A stretch of DNA of 42,218 nt from Comamonas sp. lk (lineage in GTDB: Bacteria > Pseudomonadota > Gammaproteobacteria > Burkholderiales > Burkholderiaceae_C), in the NCBI GenBank assembly GCA_945865675.1, contig CAMBFO010000011.1:1-42218 (forward strand), in the 5' to 3' direction. Shown here piece after piece: positions 16,049 through 25,663 of the stretch. Each line of letters begins with the position of its first letter. Positions within the stretch are counted from its first letter, which is position 1. The position numbers and the translations under genes were made by a program. The notes under the pieces are model-generated. The model was not told where the DNA came from, made no database searches, and worked only from the letters and a program-made list of their open reading frames with translations.

Positions 16049-17449
16049 CTAAAAGTCTCCGCCTCCGCCATGCGCCAAGTTCTGAAACTTGGTGATATTG
16101 CGCAGGAAAGCCAGCTTGACGGTTCCCGTCGGGCCGTTACGCTGCTTGGCGATAATGATCTCGGCAACCCCGGGCTCTTTGCAAGCCTCTTTGGTGTAGT
16201 ACTCGTCGCGGTAGATAAACATAATGATGTCGGCGTCCTGCTCGATCGCGCCGGACTCACGCAAATCGCTCATCATGGGCCGTTTGTCGGGCCGCTGCTC
16301 GACGCTGCGGTTGAGCTGTGACAAGGCCAGTACGGGGCATTTGAGTTCGCGCGCTAGCATCTTCAGGCCCCGCGAAATCTCGCCCAGCTCGGTGGCGCGG
16401 TTTTCACCATCGCTGGTACCGTTCATAAGCTGCAAATAGTCCACCACAATCAAACCCAGTTGCCCGCAGCTGCGCGACAGCCGGCGCGCGCTCGAGCGCA
16501 AATCACCGGCGCTCAGGCCCGCGCTTTCGTCAATGTGCAGGGATATCGTGCGCAGTTTTTCAATCGTCTCGGTCAGGCGCGGCCATTCTTCCTCGGTGAG
16601 CTTACCGGTACGTAAATGGCTTTGGTCGATGCGGCCTATCGAGCCCACGATACGCACCGCCAATTGTGCGGCGCCCATCTCCATGGAAAAAACCGCTACC
16701 GGCAAACCTTCGTTGAGCGCCACATGCTCGGCAATATTGATCGCCAAGGCGGTCTTACCCATAGACGGGCGGGCTGCGAGCACCACCAAATCGCCCGCCT
16801 GCAAGCCGGCGGTCATGCGGTCAAGGTCGTAAAACCCCGTGGGCACGCCAGTAACGTCATTGGGGTTATCGGCCATCTCCTGCACGCGGTCGAGCAGTTT
16901 GACCACCAAAGTTTCCATCCCTTGGAAGCCGTCGCTATTGCGCTTGCCTTGCTCTCCAATGTTGAATATTTTTTGCTCGGCCTGGTCCACGATCTCCGAC
17001 ACCGCCCGCCCCTTGGTGTTGAAGGCACTGGTGGCGATATCGTCGCTGGCGGTCACCAGTTTGCGCAGGATCGAGCGATCGCGCACGATTTCGGCATAGC
17101 GGCGGATATTGGCCGCGCTGGGAACATACTGCGCCAGCGAATTGAGATAGATCAAGCCTCCGATCTCGTCACCATGGCCTTGGCTTTGCAAATGCTCGTA
17201 TACCGTGATGACATCGGCCGGCCGACTGCTGTTGACCAAGGAACCGATCGCGGCAAATACCAACTTGTGCTCGTAGCGGTAAAAGTCACCTTCCTGCACC
17301 ACATCGCTGACGCGGTCCCAGGCATTGTTATCCAGTAGCAGGCCGCCCAGCACACTGGACTCGCCCTCCATTGAGTGGGGCGGAATACGCAGTTGCGCCA
17401 GTTGCCTATCAGGCAACAACTCGTCCGGCTCTAAACCGTCTTCAGACAT
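16049..17449 (-). CDS. dnaB: Replicative DNA helicase DnaB
   Basis: Hexameric helicase that unwinds DNA at the chromosomal fork. The N-terminal DnaG-interacting domain (IPPHSMEGESSVLGGLLLDN at the start) is joined by a linker to the RecA-like C-terminal ATPase with Walker A RPSMGKT at 227-233, GLIVVDYLQLM, and the C-terminal SDLRESGAIEQDADIIMFIYRDEYY. No intein or insertion is visible. The ATG at 17449 has AAGGA upstream and gives 466 residues; the frame could extend to 17491 but that start lacks support. It follows the rplI terminator, so it is likely transcribed separately, as with many replication/ribosomal neighbours. Confidence 0.97.
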   Translation of the reverse strand: MSEDGLEPDELLPDRQLAQLRIPPHSMEGESSVLGGLLLDNNAWDRVSDVVQEGDFYRYEHKLVFAAIGSLVNSSRPADVITVYEHLQSQGHGDEIGGLIYLNSLAQYVPSAANIRRYAEIVRDRSILRKLVTASDDIATSAFNTKGRAVSEIVDQAEQKIFNIGEQGKRNSDGFQGMETLVVKLLDRVQEMADNPNDVTGVPTGFYDLDRMTAGLQAGDLVVLAARPSMGKTALAINIAEHVALNEGLPVAVFSMEMGAAQLAVRIVGSIGRIDQSHLRTGKLTEEEWPRLTETIEKLRTISLHIDESAGLSAGDLRSSARRLSRSCGQLGLIVVDYLQLMNGTSDGENRATELGEISRGLKMLARELKCPVLALSQLNRSVEQRPDKRPMMSDLRESGAIEQDADIIMFIYRDEYYTKEACKEPGVAEIIIAKQRNGPTGTVKLAFLRNITKFQNLAHGGGGDF

Positions 17450-17518
17450 GCATGCATCCTTTTGATTGCCACCCTGCAGAGTGCCTGGCACCCTGTTCCA
17501 ACGGGACGATATTCCATT

Positions 17519-17552
17519 AAAAAAAGCCGCGAGGGCAATCCCAGGCGGCTTT
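17519..17552 (-). terminator. Intrinsic terminator of the rpsF-priB-rpsR-rplI operon
   Basis: On the minus strand AAAGCCGC (17545-17552) pairs with GCGGCTTT (17523-17530), with an inner CCC/GGG pairing, followed by a run of T residues (17519-17525 read as A on the plus strand). It lies about 60 bases after the rplI stop. Confidence 0.85.
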
Positions 17553-17612
17553 GTGAGCCAGGTGCCGCAGGGCCCAGACCCTACAGCTTAACCTGAACCT
17601 CAGTGGTATCGA

Positions 17613-18065
17613 TCAGGTCGATTCGCCGTAAACCGACACAGTGATATCGACCACCACGTCAGTGTGCAAAGACACGCTGACCTGGGTATCGCCCACCACC
17701 TTGATCGGACCATTAGGCATACGGATATTGGATTTAACGACCTCGTAGCCGCCTTTGACCAATTCTTGCGCAATGTCCGCATTGGTCACCGAGCCGAACA
17801 AGCGTCCATCGACGCCGGCTTTTTGGGTCAACTTGATGGAGCTTCCGCCGAGCTTTTCACCCAGCTTCTGGCTTGCAGCCAGTTTGGCAGCAGCGGCTTT
17901 TTCCAATTCAACGCGGCGCGCTTCGAATTCGGCTTTGGCCGATTCGGTGGCACGGCGTGCACGGCCCGAAGGGATTAAAAAATTGCGGGCATAGCCGTCT
18001 TTGACTTTGACGATTTCGCCCAGATTGCCTAGGTTAACGACCTTGTCGAGGAGAATAATTTGCAT
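17613..18065 (-). CDS. rplI: 50S ribosomal protein bL9
   Basis: Primary binder of 23S rRNA near the L1 stalk; 150 residues. The N-terminal domain [32 protein letters not shown] is the family hallmark, followed by the long connecting helix (about 40-75, rich in Ala/Lys/Glu) and the C-terminal domain with [14 protein letters not shown] precedes the ATG. Last gene of the operon, 11 bases after rpsR, followed by a strong terminator. Confidence 0.99.
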   Translation of the reverse strand: MQIILLDKVVNLGNLGEIVKVKDGYARNFLIPSGRARRATESAKAEFEARRVELEKAAAAKLAASQKLGEKLGGSSIKLTQKAGVDGRLFGSVTNADIAQELVKGGYEVVKSNIRMPNGPIKVVGDTQVSVSLHTDVVVDITVSVYGEST

Positions 18066-18076
18066 GATCGAACTCC

Positions 18077-18358
18077 TTAGATCTTGTGTTGGTCGCTGTA
18101 CGGCAGCAGCGCCAGAAAGCGCGCACGTTTGATGGCGGTATTGAGTTGGCGCTGAAAAATAGCGCGGGTACCGGTCAAACGGGCGGGAATAATTTTTCCG
18201 TTTTCAGCGATGAAATCGCGCAAGGTATCTATGTCCTTGTAGTCGATCTCTTCCACACCGGTGACGGTGAAGCGGCAAAAGCGCTTGCGCTTGAACAGCA
18301 GCGATTGGGTATTGCGCTTGGGGCGCTTGTCTTTATTGAACTTCTTGAACGTGGCCAT
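18077..18358 (-). CDS. rpsR: 30S ribosomal protein bS18
   Basis: Small-subunit protein that binds with S6 on the platform. It has 93 residues and the diagnostic [39 protein letters not shown] and [17 protein letters not shown]. The N terminus has the Lys/Phe-rich extension common in betaproteobacteria. AGGAGG lies four bases before the ATG, nearly the full anti-16S sequence. Located between priB and rplI with short gaps. Confidence 0.99.
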   Translation of the reverse strand: MATFKKFNKDKRPKRNTQSLLFKRKRFCRFTVTGVEEIDYKDIDTLRDFIAENGKIIPARLTGTRAIFQRQLNTAIKRARFLALLPYSDQHKI

Positions 18359-18366
18359 AAAGCCTC

Positions 18367-18666
18367 CTATAACAAATTTTGCGAAAAATCCTGAATCTGC
18401 AAAACAATCGATTTACCGGCCCTGGAGTTGCTGAGGTAGCCCTGGAATTCCCAGTTACTACCTACCGCCTGGCTTACCAGCCTTTCAGCCAGCGCACCAA
18501 AGGCCATCGCCTTGAGCGCCATCTTGACCTGCCGCTTGCCTTGTGCGTCCTGCACTTCAGACTGGTGCTCCAGCACCAGTTGCAGCGCCGGGATACCGGC
18601 CGGCGTATACCGCAAGGTATGCACCTCGGCGATACAAGCGGTCAAAACAACTGCGTTGGCGGACAC
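18367..18666 (-). CDS. priB: Primosomal replication protein PriB
   Basis: Single-stranded-DNA binding OB-fold protein of the replication restart primosome, acting with PriA. It has 99 residues and the typical [28 protein letters not shown] start and an end rich in [21 protein letters not shown]. Position between rpsF and rpsR is the normal one. The start is uncertain: the only plausible codon is GTG at 18666, but the AGGAG sequence overlaps it, leaving no usual spacer. Translation may rely on coupling to rpsF, whose stop is 32 bases upstream. Confidence 0.93.
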   Translation of the reverse strand: MSANAVVLTACIAEVHTLRYTPAGIPALQLVLEHQSEVQDAQGKRQVKMALKAMAFGALAERLVSQAVGSNWEFQGYLSNSRAGKSIVLQIQDFSQNLL

Positions 18667-18698
18667 TCCTGACGTTAATTCGATGTTTTCAAAGCGAA

Positions 18699-19064
18699 TC
18701 AGGACTGGTATTCAGCCTGTTGGGTCTTACGGGCGTCTTCACGCTCCACGGTTTTCATCATCGAAGATGGACCGGTATCGGCCTTCTTCTTGGACACGGT
18801 AAGGTGACGCAACACCGCGTCGTTGAACTTGAATGCATGCTCAAGTTCAGCCATCACAGCCTGATCGGCTTCGATGTTCACACACAGGTAGTGGGCTTTG
18901 GCAAGCTTGTTGATCATGTACACCATCTGACGACGGCCCCAGTCTTCAACGCGGTGCACTTTACCGCCGCCGGCGGTGATCATGCCCTTGTATCGCTCCA
19001 GCATGGCTGGAACTTGCTCGCTCTGATCCGGATGGATCATGAGAATGATTTCGTAATGACGCAT
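18699..19064 (-). CDS. rpsF: 30S ribosomal protein bS6
   Basis: Platform protein forming a heterodimer with S18; 121 residues. The start [27 protein letters not shown] and the [24 protein letters not shown] block are diagnostic, and the basic C-terminal tail is short. AGGAG precedes the ATG. First gene of the operon; the leader upstream carries a stem-loop resembling the S6:S18 feedback motif. Confidence 0.99.
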   Translation of the reverse strand: MRHYEIILMIHPDQSEQVPAMLERYKGMITAGGGKVHRVEDWGRRQMVYMINKLAKAHYLCVNIEADQAVMAELEHAFKFNDAVLRHLTVSKKKADTGPSSMMKTVEREDARKTQQAEYQS

Positions 19065-19084
19065 GGATACTCCTTGTGGATAGG

Positions 19085-19128
19085 CCCTGTGGGGGCCGGA
19101 AAAAGCTACCCCCGGCGTCTAATCAGGG
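19085..19128 (-). promoter_or_regulatory. Probable S6:S18-binding leader of rpsF
   Basis: On the minus strand CCCTG (19124-19128) pairs with CAGGG (19085-19089), enclosing an inner GGGGG/CCCCC stem (19109-19113 with 19091-19095). The two stems are separated by an 11-base bulge on the 5' side that ends in CCG and a single base on the other side. Known rpsF leaders bound by S6:S18 have a similar asymmetric loop with a CCG triplet. The base-pairing is seen; the assignment is inference. Confidence 0.5.
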
Positions 19129-19151
19129 TGCAGCAAGGCGAAAAGCCCATC

Positions 19152-19157
19152 ATTATA
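19152..19157 (-). promoter_or_regulatory. -10 box of the rpsF operon promoter
   Basis: A perfect TATAAT on the minus strand, about 87 bases before the rpsF ATG. A TGGTAG hexamer 18 bases upstream is only a weak -35. The predicted transcript would contain the whole stem-loop leader. Confidence 0.55.
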
Positions 19158-19200
19158 GCCCGGCGCAATGGCCGGCTACCAGCAGCTAGGCAGGACAAGC

Positions 19201-19213
19201 GCGCCTAAGGCGC
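19201..19213 (-). terminator. Hairpin shortly after the symporter stop
   Basis: GCGCC and GGCGC pair around three bases, about 25 bases past the symporter stop. A T-rich tail is weak, so termination strength is doubtful; it may separate the symporter transcript from the rpsF promoter. Confidence 0.3.
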
Positions 19214-19235
19214 TGCAACTGCAGGCCTGAAGTCT

Positions 19236-21530
19236 TCAGAAACGAAAATCCGGCGCCGAGTTTTCTTTGTGCCCAGTGACCGAACTGATTACCAGGGTGA
19301 CCAAAAATCCGGCAGGCACCCCGAAAACGCCCGCCGACACCGGCTGAATCCCCCACCACAGCATGCCGGCAGGCCCTAGCCCGAGCGCCTCTCGCAAGGC
19401 GGGTAAATTGCTTAGCATGTAATACAAAGTGACGCCCAGTCCGGTCAACATGCCTGCGACAACGCCGGCGCGGGTGGTGCCACGCCAAAAAATGCCCAGC
19501 ACCATCGCCGGCACCAGCCCCGCACCGGCAAGCGAAAACGATGCCGCGACCAAGTACAAAATGCCCGCCGGGCGCTGCGCAGCGGCATAGGCTGCAATTA
19601 AAGCCACCACTAAAAGTGCAAACTTAGACCACATGACGGTGCGCATGGCTTTGACCGGATCAGTTTCACCTTCAAATACCAAGTCATGCGCCATCGCATT
19701 GCCGATGGTGATTAACAATCCGTCTGCGGTTGAAAGAGCCGCTGCCAAGCCACCGGCGGCGACCAGGACGGAAAACACATAGGGCAAACCGCCGATTTCG
19801 GGGCTTGCCAACATAATCAAATCAGCCCCCACGTGTAACTCGGCAAATTGCAACAATCCGTCGCCATTGACATCCGAAAAAGCCAAAAGACTGGGGTCTC
19901 TGGACCACTGTGCCATCCAAGCGGGCAGCGCATCGATAGGTTGCCCCACCAAATGGGCCATCACCTCGTACTTCACCAAAACGGCCAAGGCGGGGGCGCA
20001 CAAATACAGCAGTGCAATAAACACCAAAGACCAGGCCACCGAGGTACGCGCTTCGCTCACCGATGGGGTGGTAAAAAAACGGGTAAGCAAGTGCGGGAGT
20101 CCCGCTGTACCGACCATCAGGCAAAACATCAATGCCAAGAAATTGGCTCTGGAGTGATCGAAAAGCGTAACTTCTTGCTCGCTACCCTGCGGGTCGCCCG
20201 CGAAGGCACGGGTATGGGGATTGAGGCCCGACAAAGCGCGGGCGCGCTCCAGATAGTCATTGATCTGGCGAGTCCATTGGGCGCGGGCGGTATCTGCATC
20301 TTTGGGCAAAGCGGCAAGCTCTTTGCGTAGTCGGCCCACAGCAGCTTGCTGGGCTGACGTATCGCCCAAGGCTTGGATTTCCGAGCGCAGCGCGAAGCGC
20401 TCGGCCTTCAGCGTCACATCGACATCTTGCATCTTGGCGCGCAATTTCTGTACACGATCCAGGTACAGGGCAATGACCTCTGCCTCGGCCGGCGAAGCGA
20501 GTATTTGCTCCTCCAGCGCCGTGATTTTGGCCAATTGCTGGCCGTAGGCGAATGCGGCCACGGGGTTGCCGGTTTGTTGGTAGGAAAGCCAGCTGACAGG
20601 CAACAAAAATGCCAAAATCAACAAAACATACTGCGTCGCCTGCGTCCAGGTCACTGCACGCATACCGCCTAAAAAGGAACACACCAGCACGCCGCCCAGG
20701 CCCAACAAAATTCCGATTTCAAAATGCAAACCGGTCAGGCGCGAGGTAATCAGGCCGACCCCATAAATCTGCGCCACCACATAAGTCGACGAACACAATA
20801 TGGCCGCCAGGGCCGCAATCCGACGGGGCCACTTGCCGCCAAAGCGCAAGGCAAAAAAATCGGGCAGGGTGTAAATATTGCATTGGCGCAAATAGGGAGC
20901 GACCAGCAAGGCCAAAAGACAAAAACCGCCAGTCCAGCCCAACACGTAGGCCAGGCCCCCAGGTTGGTCCCCCATTCCGGAAAAACCTTGCAAATAAAGG
21001 CCGCCAGACAAGCTGATGAAAGAAGCGGCACTCATCCAATCGGCCGCAGTGGCCATACCGTTATAGACCGCCGGGATACGGCGGCCCGCCACGTAATACT
21101 GGTCCACATTGGTGGTGCGTCCGGAGACGCCGATAGCGGCATACAGCACCAATGTCAGAGACAGAAAAATACCTGCTATCCAGGGCTTAGGCAAGCCCGC
21201 ATACTGGGCCAAACCCAGCCCTAGGAAACAAGCCACTACGCCAAACAAATAGATCGCAAATCGCCGATGCAGACCACTGGGGTCTATTGGCGCCGGTGCA
21301 GCAGCGCCTAGGAAAAAATCGCGCCGGTTTTGACGCCAGGCAAAAAACACAACGATGCCGATAAACACCAGTACCGAACCTTGCGCTGCAAACCAAAATC
21401 CGACCGGCCAACCGGCCACCACCCCATCCAGGTCGCGGGCAAAAAAGACCACGCCGAACGAGGCGGCAAACCACAGGCAGAGCAAGACCGCATGCAGCGG
21501 CCAACGCACTGTAGTTCGCGCACCACTCAT
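19236..21530 (-). CDS. Fused DUF4212 + VC_2705-type sodium/solute symporter
   Basis: Inner-membrane symporter of the SSS family, 764 residues. Residues about 8-74 match the small-subunit domain DUF4212 ([17 protein letters not shown], then FAWRQNRRD). The rest is the large subunit of the VC_2705/ActP-like group ([62 protein letters not shown]). Two extra elements stand out. A charged helical insertion at about 325-455 lies between membrane segments and is probably coiled coil. At 553-564 [12 protein letters not shown] fits a calcium-binding EF-hand loop. Its ATG overlaps the ppsA stop by four bases (ATGA), so it is translationally coupled to PEP synthase. That suggests a pyruvate, lactate or acetate substrate, but the substrate is not shown by sequence. 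Confidence 0.88.
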   Translation of the reverse strand: MSGARTTVRWPLHAVLLCLWFAASFGVVFFARDLDGVVAGWPVGFWFAAQGSVLVFIGIVVFFAWRQNRRDFFLGAAAPAPIDPSGLHRRFAIYLFGVVACFLGLGLAQYAGLPKPWIAGIFLSLTLVLYAAIGVSGRTTNVDQYYVAGRRIPAVYNGMATAADWMSAASFISLSGGLYLQGFSGMGDQPGGLAYVLGWTGGFCLLALLVAPYLRQCNIYTLPDFFALRFGGKWPRRIAALAAILCSSTYVVAQIYGVGLITSRLTGLHFEIGILLGLGGVLVCSFLGGMRAVTWTQATQYVLLILAFLLPVSWLSYQQTGNPVAAFAYGQQLAKITALEEQILASPAEAEVIALYLDRVQKLRAKMQDVDVTLKAERFALRSEIQALGDTSAQQAAVGRLRKELAALPKDADTARAQWTRQINDYLERARALSGLNPHTRAFAGDPQGSEQEVTLFDHSRANFLALMFCLMVGTAGLPHLLTRFFTTPSVSEARTSVAWSLVFIALLYLCAPALAVLVKYEVMAHLVGQPIDALPAWMAQWSRDPSLLAFSDVNGDGLLQFAELHVGADLIMLASPEIGGLPYVFSVLVAAGGLAAALSTADGLLITIGNAMAHDLVFEGETDPVKAMRTVMWSKFALLVVALIAAYAAAQRPAGILYLVAASFSLAGAGLVPAMVLGIFWRGTTRAGVVAGMLTGLGVTLYYMLSNLPALREALGLGPAGMLWWGIQPVSAGVFGVPAGFLVTLVISSVTGHKENSAPDFRF

Positions 21531-23920
21531 TCTTTGGCGAGTTCCTGCCAGGTGGCAATCACCGAGTCCGGGTTCAGGGAAATTGAAGAGATGCCTTCAT
21601 GGACCAGCCAGCGGGCAAAGTCGGGATGGTCGCTGGGCCCCTGCCCACATATGCCCACATACTTGCCTTGGGCCAGGCAGGCCTTAATCGACATACGGAT
21701 CATGGCTTGCACTGCAGGGTCACGCTCGTCAAAATCCGCTGCTAATAGCTCCATACCGGAGTCCCGATCCAAGCCCAGCGTCAGTTGTGTCAGGTCGTTG
21801 GAGCCGATCGAAAAACCATCGAAGTACTGCAAGAACTCGGTGGCCAAAATCGCATTGCTGGGGATTTCGCACATCATGACCAATTGCAATCCATCCTTGC
21901 CGCGCTCCAGGCCTTGGCGCGCCAGTAGTTCAGTGACTTTGCGTGCCTGCTCCAGCGTGCGCACAAAGGGCACCATGATTTGGACATTGATGAGGCCCAT
22001 CTCCTGGCGTACCCGTTTGAGCGCTTCGCATTCCATGGCAAAAGCTTCGCCGAAATCGGCACTGACATAACGCGCCGCGCCACGAAAGCCCAGCATAGGG
22101 TTTTCTTCTTCGGGCTCATAGCGGCTGCCACCGATGAGCTTGCGGTATTCATTGGATTTGAAATCGGACAAGCGAACAATCACTGGCTTAGGCCAAAAGG
22201 CTGCTGCAATCGTCGCGACACCATCGGCCACCCGGTCCACATAAAAAGCACGGGGTGAGGCATGGCCGCGCGCCACCGATTCCACCGCCTTTTTCAAATC
22301 GGCATCGACATTGGGATATTCCAGTATCGCTTTGGGATGCACGCCGATGTTGTTATTGATAATGAACTCCAGTCGCGCAAGGCCCACACCCTCGTTGGGC
22401 AACTGGCAAAAGTCGAAGGCGAGTTGTGGATTACCCACGTTCATCATGATCTTGACCGCGATCTCGGGCATCAGGCCGCGCTGCACTTCGGAGACTTCGG
22501 TCTCCAGCAATCCGTCGTAAATAAATCCTGTGTCGCCTTCGGAGCACACCACGGTTACCAGCGCGCCCTCAGCTAAGCGCTCGGTCGCGTCACCGCAACC
22601 CACGACCGCCGGAATACCCAATTCGCGCGCAATGATGGCAGCGTGGCAGGTACGCCCGCCGCGGTTAGTAACGATGGCCGAGGCCCGCTTCATTACGGGC
22701 TCCCAATTAGGGTCGGTCATGTCGGTTACCAGCACATCGCCTGCTTGCACCGTATCCATATCGCTGATGTGGTGCACGATCCGAACCGGTCCAGTGCCGA
22801 TTTTTTGTCCGATAGCCCGGCCTTCGGCTAAAACCGCTCCTTTTCCTTTGAGCTGGTAGCGGTATTCCACGGAATTGCCGGCTTGGCTTTTTACCGTCTC
22901 CGGACGTGCTTGCAAAATATAGAGCGCACCGTCTACACCGTCTTTGCCCCATTCAATGTCCATGGGCCGCCCGTAGTGGTCTTCGATGACCAGGGCATAG
23001 CGGGCCAACTGCTCAATGTCGGCGTCGGTCAGGGAATAGCGGTTGCGCAACTCGGTAGGCACATCGGTGGTTTTGACCAGTTTGGCGCCTGCGGCCTGTT
23101 CGGCGGCGCTGGTGAACTCCATTTGCAACAGTTTGGAGCCCAGGCTGCGGCGGATAATGGCCCGATTGCCCTTACGCAGCATGGGCTTGTGCACATAAAA
23201 CTCATCCGGATTGACTGCGCCTTGCACCACCGTTTCCCCCAGACCGTAGCTGGAGGTAATAAAGACCACATCCCTGAAGCCGGACTCAGTGTCCAGGGTA
23301 AACATGACGCCCGCAGCGCCCAAGTCGGAGCGCACCATGCGTTGCACCCCCGCACTCAAGGCCACGTTGTCATGGGCAAAGCCTTTGTGCACGCGGTAGC
23401 TGATGGCGCGGTCGTTGTACAAGGAGGCAAACACCTCGCGGATTTTGTGCAAGACATCTTCAATGCCGGTGACATTCAGAAAGGTTTCCTGCTGACCGGC
23501 AAAGGAGGCGTCAGGCAAATCCTCAGCGGTGGCGGATGAACGGACGGCAAACGAAGCATTTGCCGCGCCCAACTGCAATTGCGCAAAAGCTTGACGGATC
23601 TGTTTTTCCAGTTCGAAGGGAAACGGTTGGCTCTCCACCATCGCGCGGATTTCGGCGCCTGCCAGCGCCAGCGCGCGTACGTCCTCCACATCCAAGGCCT
23701 TGAGCCTTTGGCTAATGCGTTCAGCCAAGTCCTGGTGTTTCAAAAACTCGCGAAAGGCGAAGGCGGTAGTGGCAAAGCCGCCAGGAACCTTTACCCCGTC
23801 GGGCAACTGAGAAATCATTTCTCCCAGGCTGGCGTTTTTGCCACCCACGGCCTCCACGTCGCTCATACGCAAATGCTCAAACGGAACGACCCAAGCGGTG
23901 TCGCTAAATAGTGCTGACAT
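21527..23920 (-). CDS. ppsA: Phosphoenolpyruvate synthase
   Basis: Converts pyruvate plus ATP to PEP, AMP and phosphate, the gluconeogenic entry for three-carbon substrates. Full length at 797 residues: N-terminal ATP-grasp domain with [11 protein letters not shown], the swivelling phosphohistidine domain with His426 in [14 protein letters not shown], and the C-terminal TIM-barrel with [11 protein letters not shown] and [12 protein letters not shown]. Thr424, two residues before His426, is the expected target of the regulator PpsR. GGAG lies six bases before the ATG. It heads a two-gene unit with the symporter and is divergent from ppsR. Confidence 0.98.
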   Translation of the reverse strand: MSALFSDTAWVVPFEHLRMSDVEAVGGKNASLGEMISQLPDGVKVPGGFATTAFAFREFLKHQDLAERISQRLKALDVEDVRALALAGAEIRAMVESQPFPFELEKQIRQAFAQLQLGAANASFAVRSSATAEDLPDASFAGQQETFLNVTGIEDVLHKIREVFASLYNDRAISYRVHKGFAHDNVALSAGVQRMVRSDLGAAGVMFTLDTESGFRDVVFITSSYGLGETVVQGAVNPDEFYVHKPMLRKGNRAIIRRSLGSKLLQMEFTSAAEQAAGAKLVKTTDVPTELRNRYSLTDADIEQLARYALVIEDHYGRPMDIEWGKDGVDGALYILQARPETVKSQAGNSVEYRYQLKGKGAVLAEGRAIGQKIGTGPVRIVHHISDMDTVQAGDVLVTDMTDPNWEPVMKRASAIVTNRGGRTCHAAIIARELGIPAVVGCGDATERLAEGALVTVVCSEGDTGFIYDGLLETEVSEVQRGLMPEIAVKIMMNVGNPQLAFDFCQLPNEGVGLARLEFIINNNIGVHPKAILEYPNVDADLKKAVESVARGHASPRAFYVDRVADGVATIAAAFWPKPVIVRLSDFKSNEYRKLIGGSRYEPEEENPMLGFRGAARYVSADFGEAFAMECEALKRVRQEMGLINVQIMVPFVRTLEQARKVTELLARQGLERGKDGLQLVMMCEIPSNAILATEFLQYFDGFSIGSNDLTQLTLGLDRDSGMELLAADFDERDPAVQAMIRMSIKACLAQGKYVGICGQGPSDHPDFARWLVHEGISSISLNPDSVIATWQELAKE

Positions 23921-24161
23921 AGGAACTCCAAAGTTAAAAACTGGTCAAACCTTCAGGGCGCTTTCGCGGTCGGTTTGGCGCAGGAAGCAAGCGGGCAGTG
24001 TCTTGATGTTTTTCTGGTTCTGGAGACGGTGCGCGGGCCTGTTCTTGCGGCGTGGCCTGATTGTAGGGTTGGGAGGACGGGCTGCGCGGCAGCGCCGGTG
24101 GCGTGCACATGCGGGACAATGGGTTGCGTTGGCGCCCCGCATTCGGTGGGCCCGACCAAAC

Positions 24162-24167
24162 TAAAGT
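24162..24167 (+). promoter_or_regulatory. -10 box (TAAAGT) eight bases before the ppsR start
   Basis: TAAAGT ends at 24167 and the ppsR ATG is at 24176, with no Shine-Dalgarno sequence. Transcription would start at or next to the ATG. No clear -35 box. Confidence 0.35.
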
Positions 24168-24175
24168 CATGCCCT

Positions 24176-24997
24176 ATGCCCCATCGCAGTGTTTTTTTTG
24201 TCTCCGACGGTACCGGTATTACCGCAGAAACCTTCGGTAAAGCCATACTTGCCCAATTCGAGGTGCGCACCCGCTCTGTGCGCCTGCCCTTTATAGACAC
24301 CGTGGACAAGGCCCACCAGGCGGTGCGCCAAATCAACCACGCCGGTACGCACGATGGTCAAACGCCGATTGTCTTTAGCACCCTGGTCAACATGGAAGTA
24401 CTCAAAGTCATCCAAGACAATTGCCAAGGCATGTTGCTGGACATGTTTGGCACTTTTGTACATCCTTTGGAACAAGAGTTGCAACTCACCTCTAACCACC
24501 GCATCGGGCGCTTTAGCGATGCCAGCAAAAGTCAAGAGTACCAGGCGCGTATCGAGGCCATCAATTTCTCTCTGGCCCATGACGACGGTCAGAGCAATCG
24601 GGACCTGGAACAATCGGACGTGATCCTGGTAGGCGTTAGCCGCAGTGGAAAAACGCCGACCTCCCTGTATCTGGCGATGCAATACGCCATGAAAGCCTCC
24701 AACTATCCATTGATACCCGAGGACTTCGAGCGCCGCCAGTTACCGGTCGCTTTGGTGCCTCACAAGCACAAAATTTTTGGCCTGAGTATCCAGCCAGAGC
24801 GTTTGAGCGAAATCCGCAACGAGCGGCGCCCCAACTCCAAATATGCGTCCTTGGAAAACTGCCGTATGGAAGTGCACGCAGCAGAAAGCATGATGCGCCG
24901 CGCCGGCATACGCTGGCTGTCCACAACCACCAAGTCGATCGAGGAAATTGCCACCACGATTCTTCAGGAACTGCAGCCCAACAGGCTCACCTATTAG
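24176..24997 (+). CDS. ppsR: PEP synthase regulatory protein (bifunctional kinase/pyrophosphorylase, DUF299)
   Basis: Controls PpsA by ADP-dependent phosphorylation and Pi-dependent dephosphorylation of the threonine beside its active-site histidine. The 273-residue protein opens with VFFVSDGTGITAETFGKAILAQF, a family signature, and carries the P-loop GVSRSGKT at 153-160 followed by PTSLYLA. The frame is open back to 23975, but the extra 67 codons have no family match, so the ATG at 24176 is chosen. Divergent from ppsA, the usual arrangement for the pair. Confidence 0.95.
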   Translation: MPHRSVFFVSDGTGITAETFGKAILAQFEVRTRSVRLPFIDTVDKAHQAVRQINHAGTHDGQTPIVFSTLVNMEVLKVIQDNCQGMLLDMFGTFVHPLEQELQLTSNHRIGRFSDASKSQEYQARIEAINFSLAHDDGQSNRDLEQSDVILVGVSRSGKTPTSLYLAMQYAMKASNYPLIPEDFERRQLPVALVPHKHKIFGLSIQPERLSEIRNERRPNSKYASLENCRMEVHAAESMMRRAGIRWLSTTTKSIEEIATTILQELQPNRLTY

Positions 24998-25066
24998 GGT
25001 CTGCGAACCCAAGCAAAGGGGCCGCAGTCCTACCCCAATGCGCAGCAGGCCACCTAAAGTACTGAC

Positions 25067-25474
25067 TTAAAGCCCGATAGCGGCAATCCCGGCGCGAGCC
25101 ACCTGCGCATCTTCGCTGGATTTAACGCCGCTCACCCCCACCGCGCCAAGGCACTGACCGTCCTTCACGATGGGCACGCCGCCTTCAAGCATGCCCTCCA
25201 GGCCCGGAGCGCTTAGGAAGGACATGCGTCCACCATTAATCATTTCCTCGTAAATCTTGCTTTCCCGCCGGCCCAGCGCCGACGTGCGGGCTTTGGCTGG
25301 GGCAATATGCGCAGAAATCGGAGCCGCGCCGTCCAGGCGCTGGAACCACAGTAAATTACCTCCGTCGTCCACGATGGCGATGGACACGGCCCAGCCATGT
25401 TGGAGGGCTTCTGCCTCAGCAGCAGCGGCCATGGTTTTCAAATCGGCGAGTTCGAGTGTGGCTTTGGTCTTCAT
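25067..25474 (-). CDS. GlcG/HbpS-family (DUF336) protein
   Basis: Small protein of 135 residues with the family layout: an N-terminal helix rich in Ala/Glu, then SIAIVDDGGNLLWFQRLDGAAPISAHIAPAKARTS, and the Gly-rich end LEGGVPIVKDGQCLGAVGVSGVKSSEDAQVARAGI. Related proteins bind heme or cobalamin or accompany glycolate oxidase (GlcG); none of those partners is adjacent here. No signal peptide. I prefer the ATG at 25474 (GGA nine bases upstream) over 25486. Convergent with ppsR; the 69-base gap holds a CTGCG/CGCAG hairpin near 25000-25028. Confidence 0.8.
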   Translation of the reverse strand: MKTKATLELADLKTMAAAAEAEALQHGWAVSIAIVDDGGNLLWFQRLDGAAPISAHIAPAKARTSALGRRESKIYEEMINGGRMSFLSAPGLEGMLEGGVPIVKDGQCLGAVGVSGVKSSEDAQVARAGIAAIGL

Positions 25475-25663
25475 GTATACATCCAAAAAAGTGTCAGGGA
25501 AGGTTAAACCGCCAGCATAACCGCTCCCGCGACTCTAAGTGACTCGCCTGAAAAGAGGGCGACCCTCTAAATATCGGGCGCATGCTTCGACCCGATTCGG
25601 CGTAAGGCCTTGTAAGTGCCTAAAATCGCCCCACCTTCCACAGCAATCTTTTGGAGATGCACT

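Noticed and set aside
23975-24175. N-terminal extension of ppsR by 67 codons
   Set aside because: Not part of the DUF299 family, Cys/Gly-rich, and a -10 box sits just before the standard ATG at 24176.
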